The notes under the pieces were generated by a model. The model was not told the origin of the DNA, ran no database searches, and saw nothing but the letters and a program-made list of their open reading frames with translations. A program made the position numbers and the translations under genes. DNA of 64,000 nt from Chromohalobacter canadensis (GTDB taxonomy: Bacteria; Pseudomonadota; Gammaproteobacteria; Pseudomonadales; Halomonadaceae): NCBI RefSeq assembly GCF_029544075.1, contig NZ_JAJQJH010000001.1, positions 558,001-622,000 of the forward strand, read 5' to 3'. This document shows positions 55,056 to 63,748 of the stretch, piece by piece; positions within the stretch are counted from its first letter, which is position 1, and every line of letters starts with the position of its first letter.

Positions 55056-55433
55056 ATGGAATCGCGGCCTATCGCGGTCTTCGATGCTGGAATCGGCAGC
55101 TACGCCATCGTGGCAGAGATACAGCGACGTCTACCCTATCAGGATGTGATTTACTTCGCGGATCGCGCCAGTTTTCCCTATGGGAGCAAAGCCCCCGATG
55201 AGCTGGCTAAGGTCATGAAACGGACGTTGCGCTTTCTAGAGACCTTCGAGCCCTCGGCTATCGTCGTTGTTTCCAATGCACCATCGATCACCGTACTCGA
55301 GTCGGTGCGTCCCATGACGCGACTGCCGATCTTCGGCGTTTTTCCACCCCTAGATGAGGCGCTGGCATGCTCGGCCAACCATGCCGTGGGCATCATGGGC
55401 GTCGAGTCGTTGGTCGAAAGCGGCATCTTGTGA
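55056..55433 (+). pseudogene. Truncated glutamate racemase-like protein with lost catalytic Cys
   Basis: A 125-aa frame matching the N-terminal half of MurI: PIAVFDAGIGSYAIVAEI, then VIYFADRASFPYGSK. The normal length is about 265 aa. The stop after ESGIL removes the second catalytic cysteine domain. The first catalytic site, normally a CNT-A-S motif, reads VVVSNAPSITVLE, with Ser for Cys. So even if translated it should not racemise glutamate. AGGA lies before the ATG. Either a decayed paralog or a repurposed fragment. Confidence 0.7.
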
Positions 55434-55574
55434 AATTCGGGAACGGTTCTTATCTCTCCAATGCGTTATTGCATACGTGATTTTTAGTAGGAACAGTGGA
55501 AAAAGGTGATGCTTCGGGGAGGTTAGCTTTTCGAGGAACGGTAAGGCGAAGAGTACGTAGTTGCGGGGATGTGC

Positions 55575-55651
55575 TGGCGCCCCCGATAGGGTTCGAACCT
55601 ATGACCTATCCCTTAGGAGGGGATTGCTCTATCCAGCTGAGCTACGGGGGC
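55575..55651 (-). tRNA. tRNA-Arg (anticodon CCU)
   Basis: A cloverleaf on the minus strand: acceptor GCCCCCG pairing with CGGGGGC, discriminator G and encoded CCA; D-arm with AGCTCAGCTGGATAGAGC; anticodon stem ATCCC/GGGAT with loop CTCCTAA; T-arm with GGTTCGAACC. The loop centre CCT gives anticodon CCU, reading AGG. The 3' end points toward the accessory stretch, and tRNA 3' ends are common integration sites. Confidence 0.96.
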
Positions 55652-55700
55652 GTGGCGGGATGGGCATTATAAGCGCCCTCGGGCTAGGGATAAACCCGTG

Positions 55701-58277
55701 TCATGCTTCGGGGCGGGTTGAATGCGCCTGTAACGCCAGTGGATAGAGGAGTTGGGCCGTGCCGGCCAGATAGTGTGCTTCGAGTTCATCGCTTGGCATG
55801 GGATGGCCGATAAGAAAGCCTTGTGCCATGTCGCAGCCCATGTGTCGCAGGACGTCGAGCTGCTCGGGCGTTTCGACGCCTTCGGCGAGCACGATGCGTT
55901 GCATGGCATGCGCCATATCGATGATACCGCTGACGAAACGACGTTGTTGCGGCCGCTCGACGAGATGACGAATGACCGCCTGATCGATCTTGACGATATC
56001 GATGGGAAGCTGGCTGGCATACGTCAGCGATGAGACGCCGGAGCCGAAGTCGTCGAGGGCGATCTGGGCGCCGAGGCGTCTTGCTTGCTGGAGTTGATTA
56101 TGGGCCAGGTCGATGTCATGGAATTGGGCGGTTTCCACGACTTCGACATTGAGGAACGGCGAGGCGAGGGCGTGGCGCTTGCGTGCTTGTGCCATGTCTT
56201 CGGCGAGCTGGCCAGACTCGACCTGATCACGCGTGACGTTGATACTCACGGTGACCGCCATGTGACGGGCTTGAAAGCATTGCGCGGTACGCGCAGCCTG
56301 GTGGACGAGCCAGGTGCTATAGGCACGCTCCAGAGAGGAATGATTGACGATATCGATGAAATGGTGCGGTGCGAGGAGGCCCTGATCGGGGTGATGCCAG
56401 CGTACCAGCGCTTCGAAGCTGACGATGCGCTCATCGGCCAGCGACAAGATGGGTTGATAGAACAGCGCCAATTCTTCCTGCTCCAGAGCGTTCTGCAGGC
56501 GTGTGTAGAGATCGTAACCATCGCTTGGGTGTCGTTGGCTCATCGCGACGCGGTTCTTGCCTTGGCTCTTGGCTTCGTACATGGCGCTGTCGGCAGCCGC
56601 GATCAACGCGTTCGCTGCGAATTGGCTGTCCTCGGTATAGGCGACCCCCACGGAGGCCGAGAGCGTGATGCTATGCTCATTGCGCAGGCTGATGGGGCTG
56701 ATCAGATCGTCGAGGATTTTGAAGGCCACCTTCTCGGCTTTTTCTGCGCTGCGCATGCCCGCCAGGGCAATGACGAATTCGTCGCCTCCCAGCCGTGCAA
56801 CCAGGTCAGTGCTACGTGTTTGCTGCTTGAGCCGCTGGGCGATCATCACCAGGGCTTCATCGCCTGCCGCGTGGCCGTATGTGTCGTTGATCGGTTTGAA
56901 GTCATCGAGGTCGATGAATAGCACGGCGACCCCGATGCCGGTGTAGGAAAGCCCGGAGAGCAGGTTTTCCAGCGCGCCTCCGAAATGGTCGCGGTTGAAC
57001 AGGCTGGTAAGTGGGTCATAGATGGCGCGCCGCTCCAGGCGTGCCTGTTTCAGGTGTTTCTGGGTGATATCGCGAAACACGGCGATGTAATGCGTGATAG
57101 TGCCTTGGACATCGTGGATCGCCGAGATAGTGACGTTTTCGATGAGCTGACTGCCGTCCTTGCGAACGTTCCAGATATCGCCCGTCCAGTATCCTTGTTG
57201 GTGCACGGTGGTGAACAGGCTGGTATAGAATTGGGCATCGTGTTTGCCCGAGGACAGCAAGTGGGGGGTGCGCCCCAAGGCTTCCTCGGCGCTGTATCCG
57301 GTCAACTGCGTGAAGGCAGGATTGACGTCGATGATGCGTTTGTCGGCATCGGTCACGAGGATGCCGTCATGGGTGCTGTCGAAAACCGTCTCGGCCAGCG
57401 CCATGCGTTCCGTGGCGAGCTTGCGCGCGGTGACATCGGTCAAATAGCCATGCCACAGCGTGCCCCCGTTGGCCAGCCGTGTGGGCATGGCGGCGCATTC
57501 CAGCCAGCGCAGCCCTCGAGTGGGGTGATGATAACGAAAGGCCCTTTGCCATAGCCTGAGCGACGTGGCGGAGCACGCGAGTGCATCGCGCAGCTGCTGT
57601 CGATCCGCCGGGGCGATCCGGGCCAATAATGCCTCGGCGTCTTGTTGCAGGGCGTCGCGCTCGATGCCGCAATAGTCGGCCAGACGGGGACTGATGTAGG
57701 GAAAGTTGCCCTGCCCGTTGGGCCATTGTCGATATTGAAACAGCACGCCAGGCGCTTGGGCACTGAGCTGTTCGAGGAGGCGGCCTTGGATGCGCCAGCG
57801 GGTGCGTGATCGATGCTGTTCATTGATGTCGCGCTGCGCGCTGATCAGGTAGCAATGCCCCTCCTGACTGTATAGCGGGGCGAGCATCAGTTCGCTGTCG
57901 AAACGTGTGCCGTCCTTGCGGCGGTTTTGGAGGGTCAGCGTCAGCTGCGTGCGTTCTTCGATAGCACGGTGCAGGCGGTGGTTGGCCTCCGGGTCTGCAT
58001 CGCCCGTCTGCAGCAAGCGGCAGGAGCGCCCCAAGACTTCCTCGCGGTCATAGCCGGTAAGTTGCTCGAAGCCCTTGTTGACGAATATCAAGGGGCAGCC
58101 GGGCTGCTCGCCATCGGCGATCGTGAGTGCAATGCCTGACACTTCCAGCAACTCGGTCAGCGACGGAGGCAAGGTATGTGGGGCCAAGGTCTCGTGTCCT
58201 CTACGACATCCATGCGAAGGCGTGGGAATGGCGCTATTTCGCCGGCCACCGGCCGGCGCGCGATCAAATGGCGTCAT
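55701..58277 (-). CDS. PAS-GGDEF-EAL dual cyclic-di-GMP protein
   Basis: An 858-aa cytoplasmic protein with no membrane helix. PAS/PAC domains lie at about 40-160 (FVNKGFEQLTGYDREE), 170-290 and 300-420 (VNPAFTQLTGYSAEEALG). The GGDEF domain has an intact RLGGDEF. The EAL domain has FEALVRWHHP, SINVTRD, ALDDFGSGVSS, VKIDQ, LAEGVET and QGFLIGHPM. Most EAL metal and substrate residues are present, so both synthesis and hydrolysis of cyclic-di-GMP are possible. The exact start is uncertain; about 30 N-terminal residues look non-family. Confidence 0.92.
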   Translation of the reverse strand: MTPFDRAPAGGRRNSAIPTPSHGCRRGHETLAPHTLPPSLTELLEVSGIALTIADGEQPGCPLIFVNKGFEQLTGYDREEVLGRSCRLLQTGDADPEANHRLHRAIEERTQLTLTLQNRRKDGTRFDSELMLAPLYSQEGHCYLISAQRDINEQHRSRTRWRIQGRLLEQLSAQAPGVLFQYRQWPNGQGNFPYISPRLADYCGIERDALQQDAEALLARIAPADRQQLRDALACSATSLRLWQRAFRYHHPTRGLRWLECAAMPTRLANGGTLWHGYLTDVTARKLATERMALAETVFDSTHDGILVTDADKRIIDVNPAFTQLTGYSAEEALGRTPHLLSSGKHDAQFYTSLFTTVHQQGYWTGDIWNVRKDGSQLIENVTISAIHDVQGTITHYIAVFRDITQKHLKQARLERRAIYDPLTSLFNRDHFGGALENLLSGLSYTGIGVAVLFIDLDDFKPINDTYGHAAGDEALVMIAQRLKQQTRSTDLVARLGGDEFVIALAGMRSAEKAEKVAFKILDDLISPISLRNEHSITLSASVGVAYTEDSQFAANALIAAADSAMYEAKSQGKNRVAMSQRHPSDGYDLYTRLQNALEQEELALFYQPILSLADERIVSFEALVRWHHPDQGLLAPHHFIDIVNHSSLERAYSTWLVHQAARTAQCFQARHMAVTVSINVTRDQVESGQLAEDMAQARKRHALASPFLNVEVVETAQFHDIDLAHNQLQQARRLGAQIALDDFGSGVSSLTYASQLPIDIVKIDQAVIRHLVERPQQRRFVSGIIDMAHAMQRIVLAEGVETPEQLDVLRHMGCDMAQGFLIGHPMPSDELEAHYLAGTAQLLYPLALQAHSTRPEA

Positions 58278-58445
58278 GCGTGTTGAATCGACGCCATGCG
58301 CCGTGCGTGAAAGCCCCGGCTGGTCTGGGCTGGAGGCATACAGGCAGTAACGCTAGACTACTCCTTTTTTACATTCCAGTGCCAGGCTTTGAGCGGAAAA
58401 GTGTCTTCATTTGCCGACATTTTAGGCGGACTGGATGAGTAGGGG

Positions 58446-59222
58446 ATGCCATTGGTCACCAATGACCGGATTTTCGACGGCTTGGCCGACAAGTTTGAAC
58501 GCGGTCTCTACGGGACGCCGCGAGGTGCGATTCGTCTGGCGGTGTTGGGACATGTGTTGCCGAGCGAATTGCCCACCGATGGTCGACCCGCGCTGGATGT
58601 GGGCGCCGGCCTGGGCCAAATGAGTATATGGCTAGCGCAACGTGGCCATGCGGTCACCATGGTCGAGCCCTCGAGCGACATGCGCGAGCGCGCTATCGTG
58701 TGCATGGGCGATCTGGCCATCACGCCCGTCGATGCCACCTGGCAGACGCTGCCCGAACGCACGCCGGGGCCGTGGGGGCTGATCGTGTGCCACGCGGTTC
58801 TGGAGTGGTTGGCGGCGCCACAGGCTGCCTTCGCACAACTCGCCACGTTGCTGGCGCCGGGTGGCTATCTGTCGTTGATGGTCTTCAACCGCGATGCATT
58901 GCGGTTCTCCAACGTGATCAAGGGTAACCTGGACAAGGCACTCGATGATCGGTTGGAAGGACTCGGCAAACGTCAGCGCCTGACGCCGATCTCGCCACTC
59001 ACCGATGCCCAGGTACGCGCATGGTGTACGTCGGAAGGCCTATCGATCGAGGCGGTGACGGGCGTGCGTATCTTTCACGACTACCTTTTGGAGCGCCACC
59101 CCACGACGGAGCAGCTCGAGAAAGTCATCGCACTCGAGCGCCGTTATTGCCAGCAGGAACCGCACTGGCGCCTGGGACGTTACCTGCATTATACCCTGTA
59201 CAAACCGGAGACCGTGTCATGA
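58446..59222 (+). CDS. cmoM: tRNA 5-carboxymethoxyuridine methyltransferase (CmoM-like)
   Basis: SAM-dependent class I methyltransferase of 258 aa with ALDVGAGLGQMSIWLAQRGH as the SAM loop and motif II MVEPSSDM. It begins DRIFDGLADKFERGLYGTPR and ends LGRYLHYTLYK, resembling CmoM (SmtA), which methylates cmo5U34 to mcmo5U. AGGGG directly abuts the ATG at 58446, so the TTG at 58452 (6-nt spacing) is a fair alternative start. Overlaps rsmC by 4 nt. Confidence 0.85.
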   Translation: MPLVTNDRIFDGLADKFERGLYGTPRGAIRLAVLGHVLPSELPTDGRPALDVGAGLGQMSIWLAQRGHAVTMVEPSSDMRERAIVCMGDLAITPVDATWQTLPERTPGPWGLIVCHAVLEWLAAPQAAFAQLATLLAPGGYLSLMVFNRDALRFSNVIKGNLDKALDDRLEGLGKRQRLTPISPLTDAQVRAWCTSEGLSIEAVTGVRIFHDYLLERHPTTEQLEKVIALERRYCQQEPHWRLGRYLHYTLYKPETVS

Positions 59223-60214
59223 GTGCGGAGACGCCCCCTTGCCAGTTGCTTGCCCGTCAGTCCCACGAGTATCGCGATTGGTTGTGGGTCGCGCCGCCTC
59301 ACGATGCCTGGCTGGAAACGAACGGCGGCAGCGTGTGGAGCGCGGATGCGACGGTTTGTCAGGCCTGGCGGGCGCGTGGGAACCGGGTGTACGACGGCCT
59401 CGCGCCGGTGCTGGAAGCGCCGGTCGAGGGTGCCGTGTTGTTCTGGCCCAAGACGCATGCGCTAGGCGAGTGGTGGCTGCTGGCGTTGTGCGCGGTGTTG
59501 CCTGAAGGTACGCCGCTGCAGGTCGTCGGCGAGCATCAAGGGGGCGTCAAGCGTGTACTCAAATCGCTGGCCGCCCTGGGGCTCGGGTGCCGCAAGGTGG
59601 ATAGCGCGCGGCGCTGTACGCTGTATGCCACGCGCACGGCACCGTTATCGCTGTCGCCGGAGGCGGCCTGGACCACGTTCGAGGCCGCTGGACTCAGCGT
59701 GGCGAGCCATCCCGGCGTATTCGGCCATGGCAAGCTCGATGACGGCACGCGCTTGTTGCTCGAGACATTGCCCGGCGCCCTCGGCGACCCGGCAGGGCGT
59801 CAACTGCTCGATATGGGATGTGGTGACGGTATTCTCGCCGCCTGGCTCGGCGTACGAGGCGCAAGCGTCTCGGCGGTGGATCTCAACGCCTTCGCGGTAG
59901 CTGCGACGCGTCGCACACTCGCAGCCAATCGGGTAGTGGGAGAGGCGTGGCAGAGCGATGTCTACAGTGAAGTGACCGGTAAATTCGACGCCATCGTCAG
60001 TAATCCGCCTTTTCATCAGGAGCGTGCCATCGACTACGGTCCGGCGGCGCGCTTGATACGCGAGGCGCCCGACAAACTGGTTCGGGGTGGCAGCTTGATT
60101 CTGGTGGCCAACGCCTTCCTGCCGTACCCCCGCTTGTTGGAAGAGGCCTTCGGTGACTTTACGGTACTCGCCGATGATCGACGGTTTCGTATATATCGCG
60201 CCATCAGGCGCTAG
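59219..60214 (+). CDS. rsmC: 16S rRNA (guanine1207-N2)-methyltransferase
   Basis: Two tandem methyltransferase-fold domains, the N-terminal one degenerate (about 1-165) and the C-terminal one active. It has LLDMGCGDGILAAWLGVRGA as SAM motif, SAVDLNAFAV, and the amino-methyltransferase signature IVSNPPFHQERA. The 331-aa length fits RsmC. Start ATG at 59219 overlaps the cmoM stop. Acts on the assembled 30S subunit. Confidence 0.92.
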   Translation: MSAETPPCQLLARQSHEYRDWLWVAPPHDAWLETNGGSVWSADATVCQAWRARGNRVYDGLAPVLEAPVEGAVLFWPKTHALGEWWLLALCAVLPEGTPLQVVGEHQGGVKRVLKSLAALGLGCRKVDSARRCTLYATRTAPLSLSPEAAWTTFEAAGLSVASHPGVFGHGKLDDGTRLLLETLPGALGDPAGRQLLDMGCGDGILAAWLGVRGASVSAVDLNAFAVAATRRTLAANRVVGEAWQSDVYSEVTGKFDAIVSNPPFHQERAIDYGPAARLIREAPDKLVRGGSLILVANAFLPYPRLLEEAFGDFTVLADDRRFRIYRAIRR

Positions 60215-60231
60215 GCACTTTCCAGATGAGA

Positions 60232-60771
60232 TTAGGCATCGGGATCGGCGTAGGCGATGTCCGTAATCACGTAGGTCGTGTCGCCAGCCGGGGCGTTGAC
60301 GGTGACGTCCTCGTCGAGCCCTTTGCCCAGCAAGGCGCGGGCGAGCGGAGCGTCAACGCTGATCCAGTGCTTGTCGGTGTCGGTTTCGTCGTGGCCCACG
60401 ATGCGGATCGCCAGTTCCTCGCCATCTTCATCCTCTAGCGTGACATAGGCACCGAAGTACACCCGTGAGGTGTCGGCGGGCAGGCGGTCGACGACCTGAA
60501 CCTCATCCAGGCGCTTGCCGAGGTAGCGGATACGTGCGATGACACGATTGAGCTCTTTCTTGTTATAGGTGTAGTCGGCGTTCTCGCTGCGGTCCCCCTG
60601 GGCGGCGGCTTCGCCCACCTTGGTGGAAAGCGCGGGGCGCTTGACGCGGGAAAGATGCTCATGGATGCCCTTGAGTCGGGCATAGCCCTGTGCCGTGATC
60701 AGCGGGCTCTTCTTTTCCTGACGCGGGTCCTTGGCGGGATCGCGCCAGCGAGTCATGTTGCGGCCTTTCAT
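60232..60771 (-). CDS. greB: Transcription elongation factor GreB
   Basis: An N-terminal coiled coil (about 25-95) with ITAQGYARLKGIHEHL and GDRSENADYTYNKKELNRV, which carries the tip acidic residues D and E that help cleave backtracked RNA. A C-terminal FKBP-like globular domain follows. The product is 179 aa, longer at the N-terminus than GreA, which suits GreB. GGGAGG lies 5 nt before the ATG at 60771. Convergent with rsmC. Confidence 0.9.
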   Translation of the reverse strand: MKGRNMTRWRDPAKDPRQEKKSPLITAQGYARLKGIHEHLSRVKRPALSTKVGEAAAQGDRSENADYTYNKKELNRVIARIRYLGKRLDEVQVVDRLPADTSRVYFGAYVTLEDEDGEELAIRIVGHDETDTDKHWISVDAPLARALLGKGLDEDVTVNAPAGDTTYVITDIAYADPDA

Positions 60772-60968
60772 GCCTACCTCCCGAGCGTGGAATGCATACC
60801 CTACGCAAGCCTTGCCGGTACGCCAACCCCGCTGCTGGTGCGGGGCTTGTCGGCACTATACTTCGAACTACGACGAATCGACTTAGCGATTAATTCAAAC
60901 GTTCGTTACATTTTAGGGCGGGTGAGCATACCTATTATTACAATGATGCAGTACGCCAGGAGGTCGCC

Positions 60969-61652
60969 ATGCAGGTTCGTCATGTTGCGGGAACATGCCG
61001 TCGATGCCGTCTCGTACCGGCACGTTTTCATGTTGTCTTGTGCGCCGCATTGATCGGCGCGCTCAGTAGCGCTCTGGCCTGGGCCGACGCCTCGCCGGAT
61101 GGCGTGTATCCGCTGATGTCGCGTTGGGGAAACGTGGAGTATGGCATGCAGGATGGGGCACAGGAAAAAGCGCTGGCAAGCCTGGCGGAAGAAGCCGATG
61201 CGCTCGCCGAGGCGCATCCCGACAACGCACATGTGTTGACGGCCGAAGGCGTGATTCTTGCCTCGTACGCCAAGGCCAAGGGCGGCCTCGGGGCGCTTGA
61301 TCTGGCGACGCGCGCACGCAAGGCGCTGGAACGTGCCATCGAGCTCGACCCGCGCGGGGATGACGGCGCCGCCTATGTGACGCTGGGGGCGTTGTACGAT
61401 CGTGCGCCGGGCTGGCCAGTGTCGTTCGGCGATGACGACAAGGCCGGTGAACTGCTGAGTCGCGCGCTGGAAATTCGCGGCGATGGCATCGACACTCATT
61501 ACTTCTATGCCACGTATCTCCGTGACGAGGGGCGTCGTGCCGAGGCACGTCGCCACGCGCAGCAGGCCGTCGATGGACAGGCCCGCGAGGGGCGCGATTC
61601 TGACGAGGCGTTGCGAGAGAAAGCGCAGCGGCTATTGGACGAATTGTCATAG
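60969..61652 (+). CDS. Secreted TPR-repeat protein
   Basis: A 227-aa protein with an N-terminal signal sequence (helix LVPARFHVVLCAALIGALSS, cleaved near ALAWA-D) and about three TPR-like helical pairs (ALASLAEEADALAEAHPD, TRARKALERAIELDPRG, AGELLSRALEIRGDG). It is likely periplasmic and a scaffold, partner unknown. AGGAGG precedes the ATG. Stands alone between greB and nudF. Confidence 0.75.
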   Translation: MQVRHVAGTCRRCRLVPARFHVVLCAALIGALSSALAWADASPDGVYPLMSRWGNVEYGMQDGAQEKALASLAEEADALAEAHPDNAHVLTAEGVILASYAKAKGGLGALDLATRARKALERAIELDPRGDDGAAYVTLGALYDRAPGWPVSFGDDDKAGELLSRALEIRGDGIDTHYFYATYLRDEGRRAEARRHAQQAVDGQAREGRDSDEALREKAQRLLDELS

Positions 61653-61778
61653 AAGAGCGCCGGCGCGGTTGGCATTGCCATGCCGCGTCGGGATAATGAG
61701 GCGCATTGTGCCCGTGTATCGGGACGACGCGCCTTGCACCGTGTCGCCTCGTTCATGGCTTTACTGTCAGGAGGCGTC

Positions 61779-62408
61779 ATGACTGAACAGGCTCATCCCT
61801 ACACGCCGCGTTACGCGCATGAGTCGGTCGAGGAGCGCTTCGACGAAACGCTGCAGTCGGGATTTTTCAGTCTCGAGCGGCGTCATTATCGGCATCGTCG
61901 TTTCGACGGTCAGTGGAGCGAGCGGGTCCTCCGTGAAGTCCATGTGCGCCACGACGCGGTCGGCGTGCTGCTTTACGATCCGCAGCGTGATTGCGTGGTG
62001 CACGTCGAACAGATACGTGCCGGTGCGTTGGACGATCCGCTCAGCCCCTGGAAGCTGGAGCCCGTGGCGGGGTTAGTCGACGCAGGCGAGACCGGCGCCG
62101 AGGTCGCCCGCCGTGAATCCATGGAGGAAGCGGGTTGTGAGATCGGCGAGTTGATCGAGTTGTATACGTACTATCCGAGCCCTGGCGCGTGCACCGAGAG
62201 GGTGACCTTGTTCTGCGGGCTGGTGGATAGTGACGGTGTGGGGGGCGTGCACGGTCTCGAGAGCGAAAACGAAGATATTCAGGTTCACGTACTGAGCTTT
62301 GCCCAGACCTGGGCACTTCTCGAGAAAGGCGTCATCGATAACGCGATGTCCCTGATCGCGTTGAATTGGTTGGTGCGTGAGCGCGCCTCGCTACGGGCAA
62401 GGAGGTAG
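61779..62408 (+). CDS. nudF: ADP-ribose pyrophosphatase (NudF type)
   Basis: Nudix hydrolase of 209 aa. The pattern G-x5-E-x7-RE-SMEEAG is present within the segment at residues about 98-121. The YPSPGACTERVTLFCG stretch after it is a characteristic ADP-ribose-type block. It splits ADP-ribose to AMP and ribose-5-phosphate. The ATG at 61779 follows AGGAGG; the open frame continues upstream without family similarity. First gene of nudF-yqiB-cpdA, an order known from gammaproteobacteria. Confidence 0.92.
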   Translation: MTEQAHPYTPRYAHESVEERFDETLQSGFFSLERRHYRHRRFDGQWSERVLREVHVRHDAVGVLLYDPQRDCVVHVEQIRAGALDDPLSPWKLEPVAGLVDAGETGAEVARRESMEEAGCEIGELIELYTYYPSPGACTERVTLFCGLVDSDGVGGVHGLESENEDIQVHVLSFAQTWALLEKGVIDNAMSLIALNWLVRERASLRARR

Positions 62409-62411
62409 AGG

Positions 62412-62858
62412 ATGGCGAAAGCGGCATATGTTAACGACCTCAAGTCCCTGCAAGGAGAGTGCACGGCCAACTACCTGCGGCTGAGTCGATTACTCGGCGA
62501 CATGGGCGCCGGAGAAACACGCGAGGTCGCTCTGGCCGGTGAGCATCGCCGCTTTGGCTCGCTGTGGCTGGAAGTGCTCGAATGCGCGCCTTACACCACC
62601 ATTTGTCGTGTCTCGCAGAGTGGTGTGCTGGACGGCATCATCGAGTCGCCGCGCATGCGTGTGCATCTTTATCACGACGCACGAATGGCGGAAGTCACCG
62701 ACTTTCAGCGCCAACGGCATTTTCATGGCCGGTATCGCTACCCCAACGCGCGCATGCATCAGCCCGACGAAAAACTCCAGCTCAATCGCTTCTTGGGGGA
62801 GTGGTTGGAACATGGGTTGGCTCACGGGCTGACCGTGGACGTGCCGGAGCTGCCTTGA
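62412..62858 (+). CDS. DUF1249 (YqiB-family) protein
   Basis: A 148-aa protein beginning YVNDLKSLQGECTANYLRL, with YTTICRVSQSG and MRVHLYHDARMAEVTDFQ, then a Tyr/Arg-rich end (FHGRYRYPNARMHQ). This matches the YqiB family found between nudF and cpdA; its function is unknown. GGAGG before the ATG. The stop overlaps the cpdA start by one base. Confidence 0.9.
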   Translation: MAKAAYVNDLKSLQGECTANYLRLSRLLGDMGAGETREVALAGEHRRFGSLWLEVLECAPYTTICRVSQSGVLDGIIESPRMRVHLYHDARMAEVTDFQRQRHFHGRYRYPNARMHQPDEKLQLNRFLGEWLEHGLAHGLTVDVPELP

Positions 62859-63580
62859 TGCGCCTGATCCAGATCAGCGATTGTCATCTCTGCGCCAATC
62901 CCGAGGCGCGCTCGCGCATCGGGTACCCGCTACGTCAGTTGCGTGCTGTCGTCGCCCAGGCGCGGCGGTTGCGCCCGGATATCGTGCTGGTCACCGGTGA
63001 CATCAGCCATGATGAATCCCCGGCCGCGTACCGCCATGCCTTCGACGTCTTCGCCGAATTCGAGTGCCCATGGTTCTGGATGACCGGCAATCACGACCAT
63101 CCCGAATTCATGGAAGAGCTGCATCCTTTCCATGATGAACTCGACCTCGGCGAGTGGCGGTTACTGCTGCTGGATTCCCGCGTACCCGGCCAGGCGGGCG
63201 GAGAGCTAGGTCAAGCTGCCTTGCAGGATCTTGCCATGCGTCTCGAGGAAGACGACCGTCCTACGTTGCTGGCCATGCACCACCCGCCGCTGGAAATCGG
63301 TTCGGCGTGGATGGATGCGCTGGGCTTGGCGGACCGCGAGGCGCTATGGCAGACGCTGGCCGCCTACGGCCAGGTGCGGGCGGTGCTATGTGGACATATT
63401 CACCAGGCCTTTGCGGCACGGCATGGCGACATTGCCGTTTACGGCTGTCCCGCCACTGCCGATCAGTTTCTTCCCCGGCGAGATGATTTCACGCTCGATG
63501 AGGCGTCTCGCCCCGGTTTTCGGATCATCGATCTGCAAGGGCAACGGTTGTCGACCTGGGTCGAGCGCGTCGATCCGTGA
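62858..63580 (+). CDS. cpdA: 3',5'-cyclic-AMP phosphodiesterase CpdA
   Basis: Class III (metallophosphoesterase) cAMP phosphodiesterase, 240 aa. Metal motifs in order: ISDCHL, VTGDISHD, TGNHDH, AMHHPPLE and CGHIHQAF. It lowers cAMP and so reduces CRP signalling. The ATG at 62858 is in TGATG with the preceding stop; longer frames overlap yqiB and are rejected. Confidence 0.92.
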   Translation: MRLIQISDCHLCANPEARSRIGYPLRQLRAVVAQARRLRPDIVLVTGDISHDESPAAYRHAFDVFAEFECPWFWMTGNHDHPEFMEELHPFHDELDLGEWRLLLLDSRVPGQAGGELGQAALQDLAMRLEEDDRPTLLAMHHPPLEIGSAWMDALGLADREALWQTLAAYGQVRAVLCGHIHQAFAARHGDIAVYGCPATADQFLPRRDDFTLDEASRPGFRIIDLQGQRLSTWVERVDP

Positions 63581-63748
63581 GCTTGGGCATTCTTGAAGCT
63601 TTATGCCTTTGTGTACTTAAAAGATAGTTCTTAATTCTTTGACGTTATCATGCGTCTCTGGGTACCGTGAGCGCCATGACGCGTAGAGCGGCGGGCCACG
63701 AGCTTCCAGCTTGTCTCAACGACTGTTCCTAAAAACCAAGGTTTTCAG

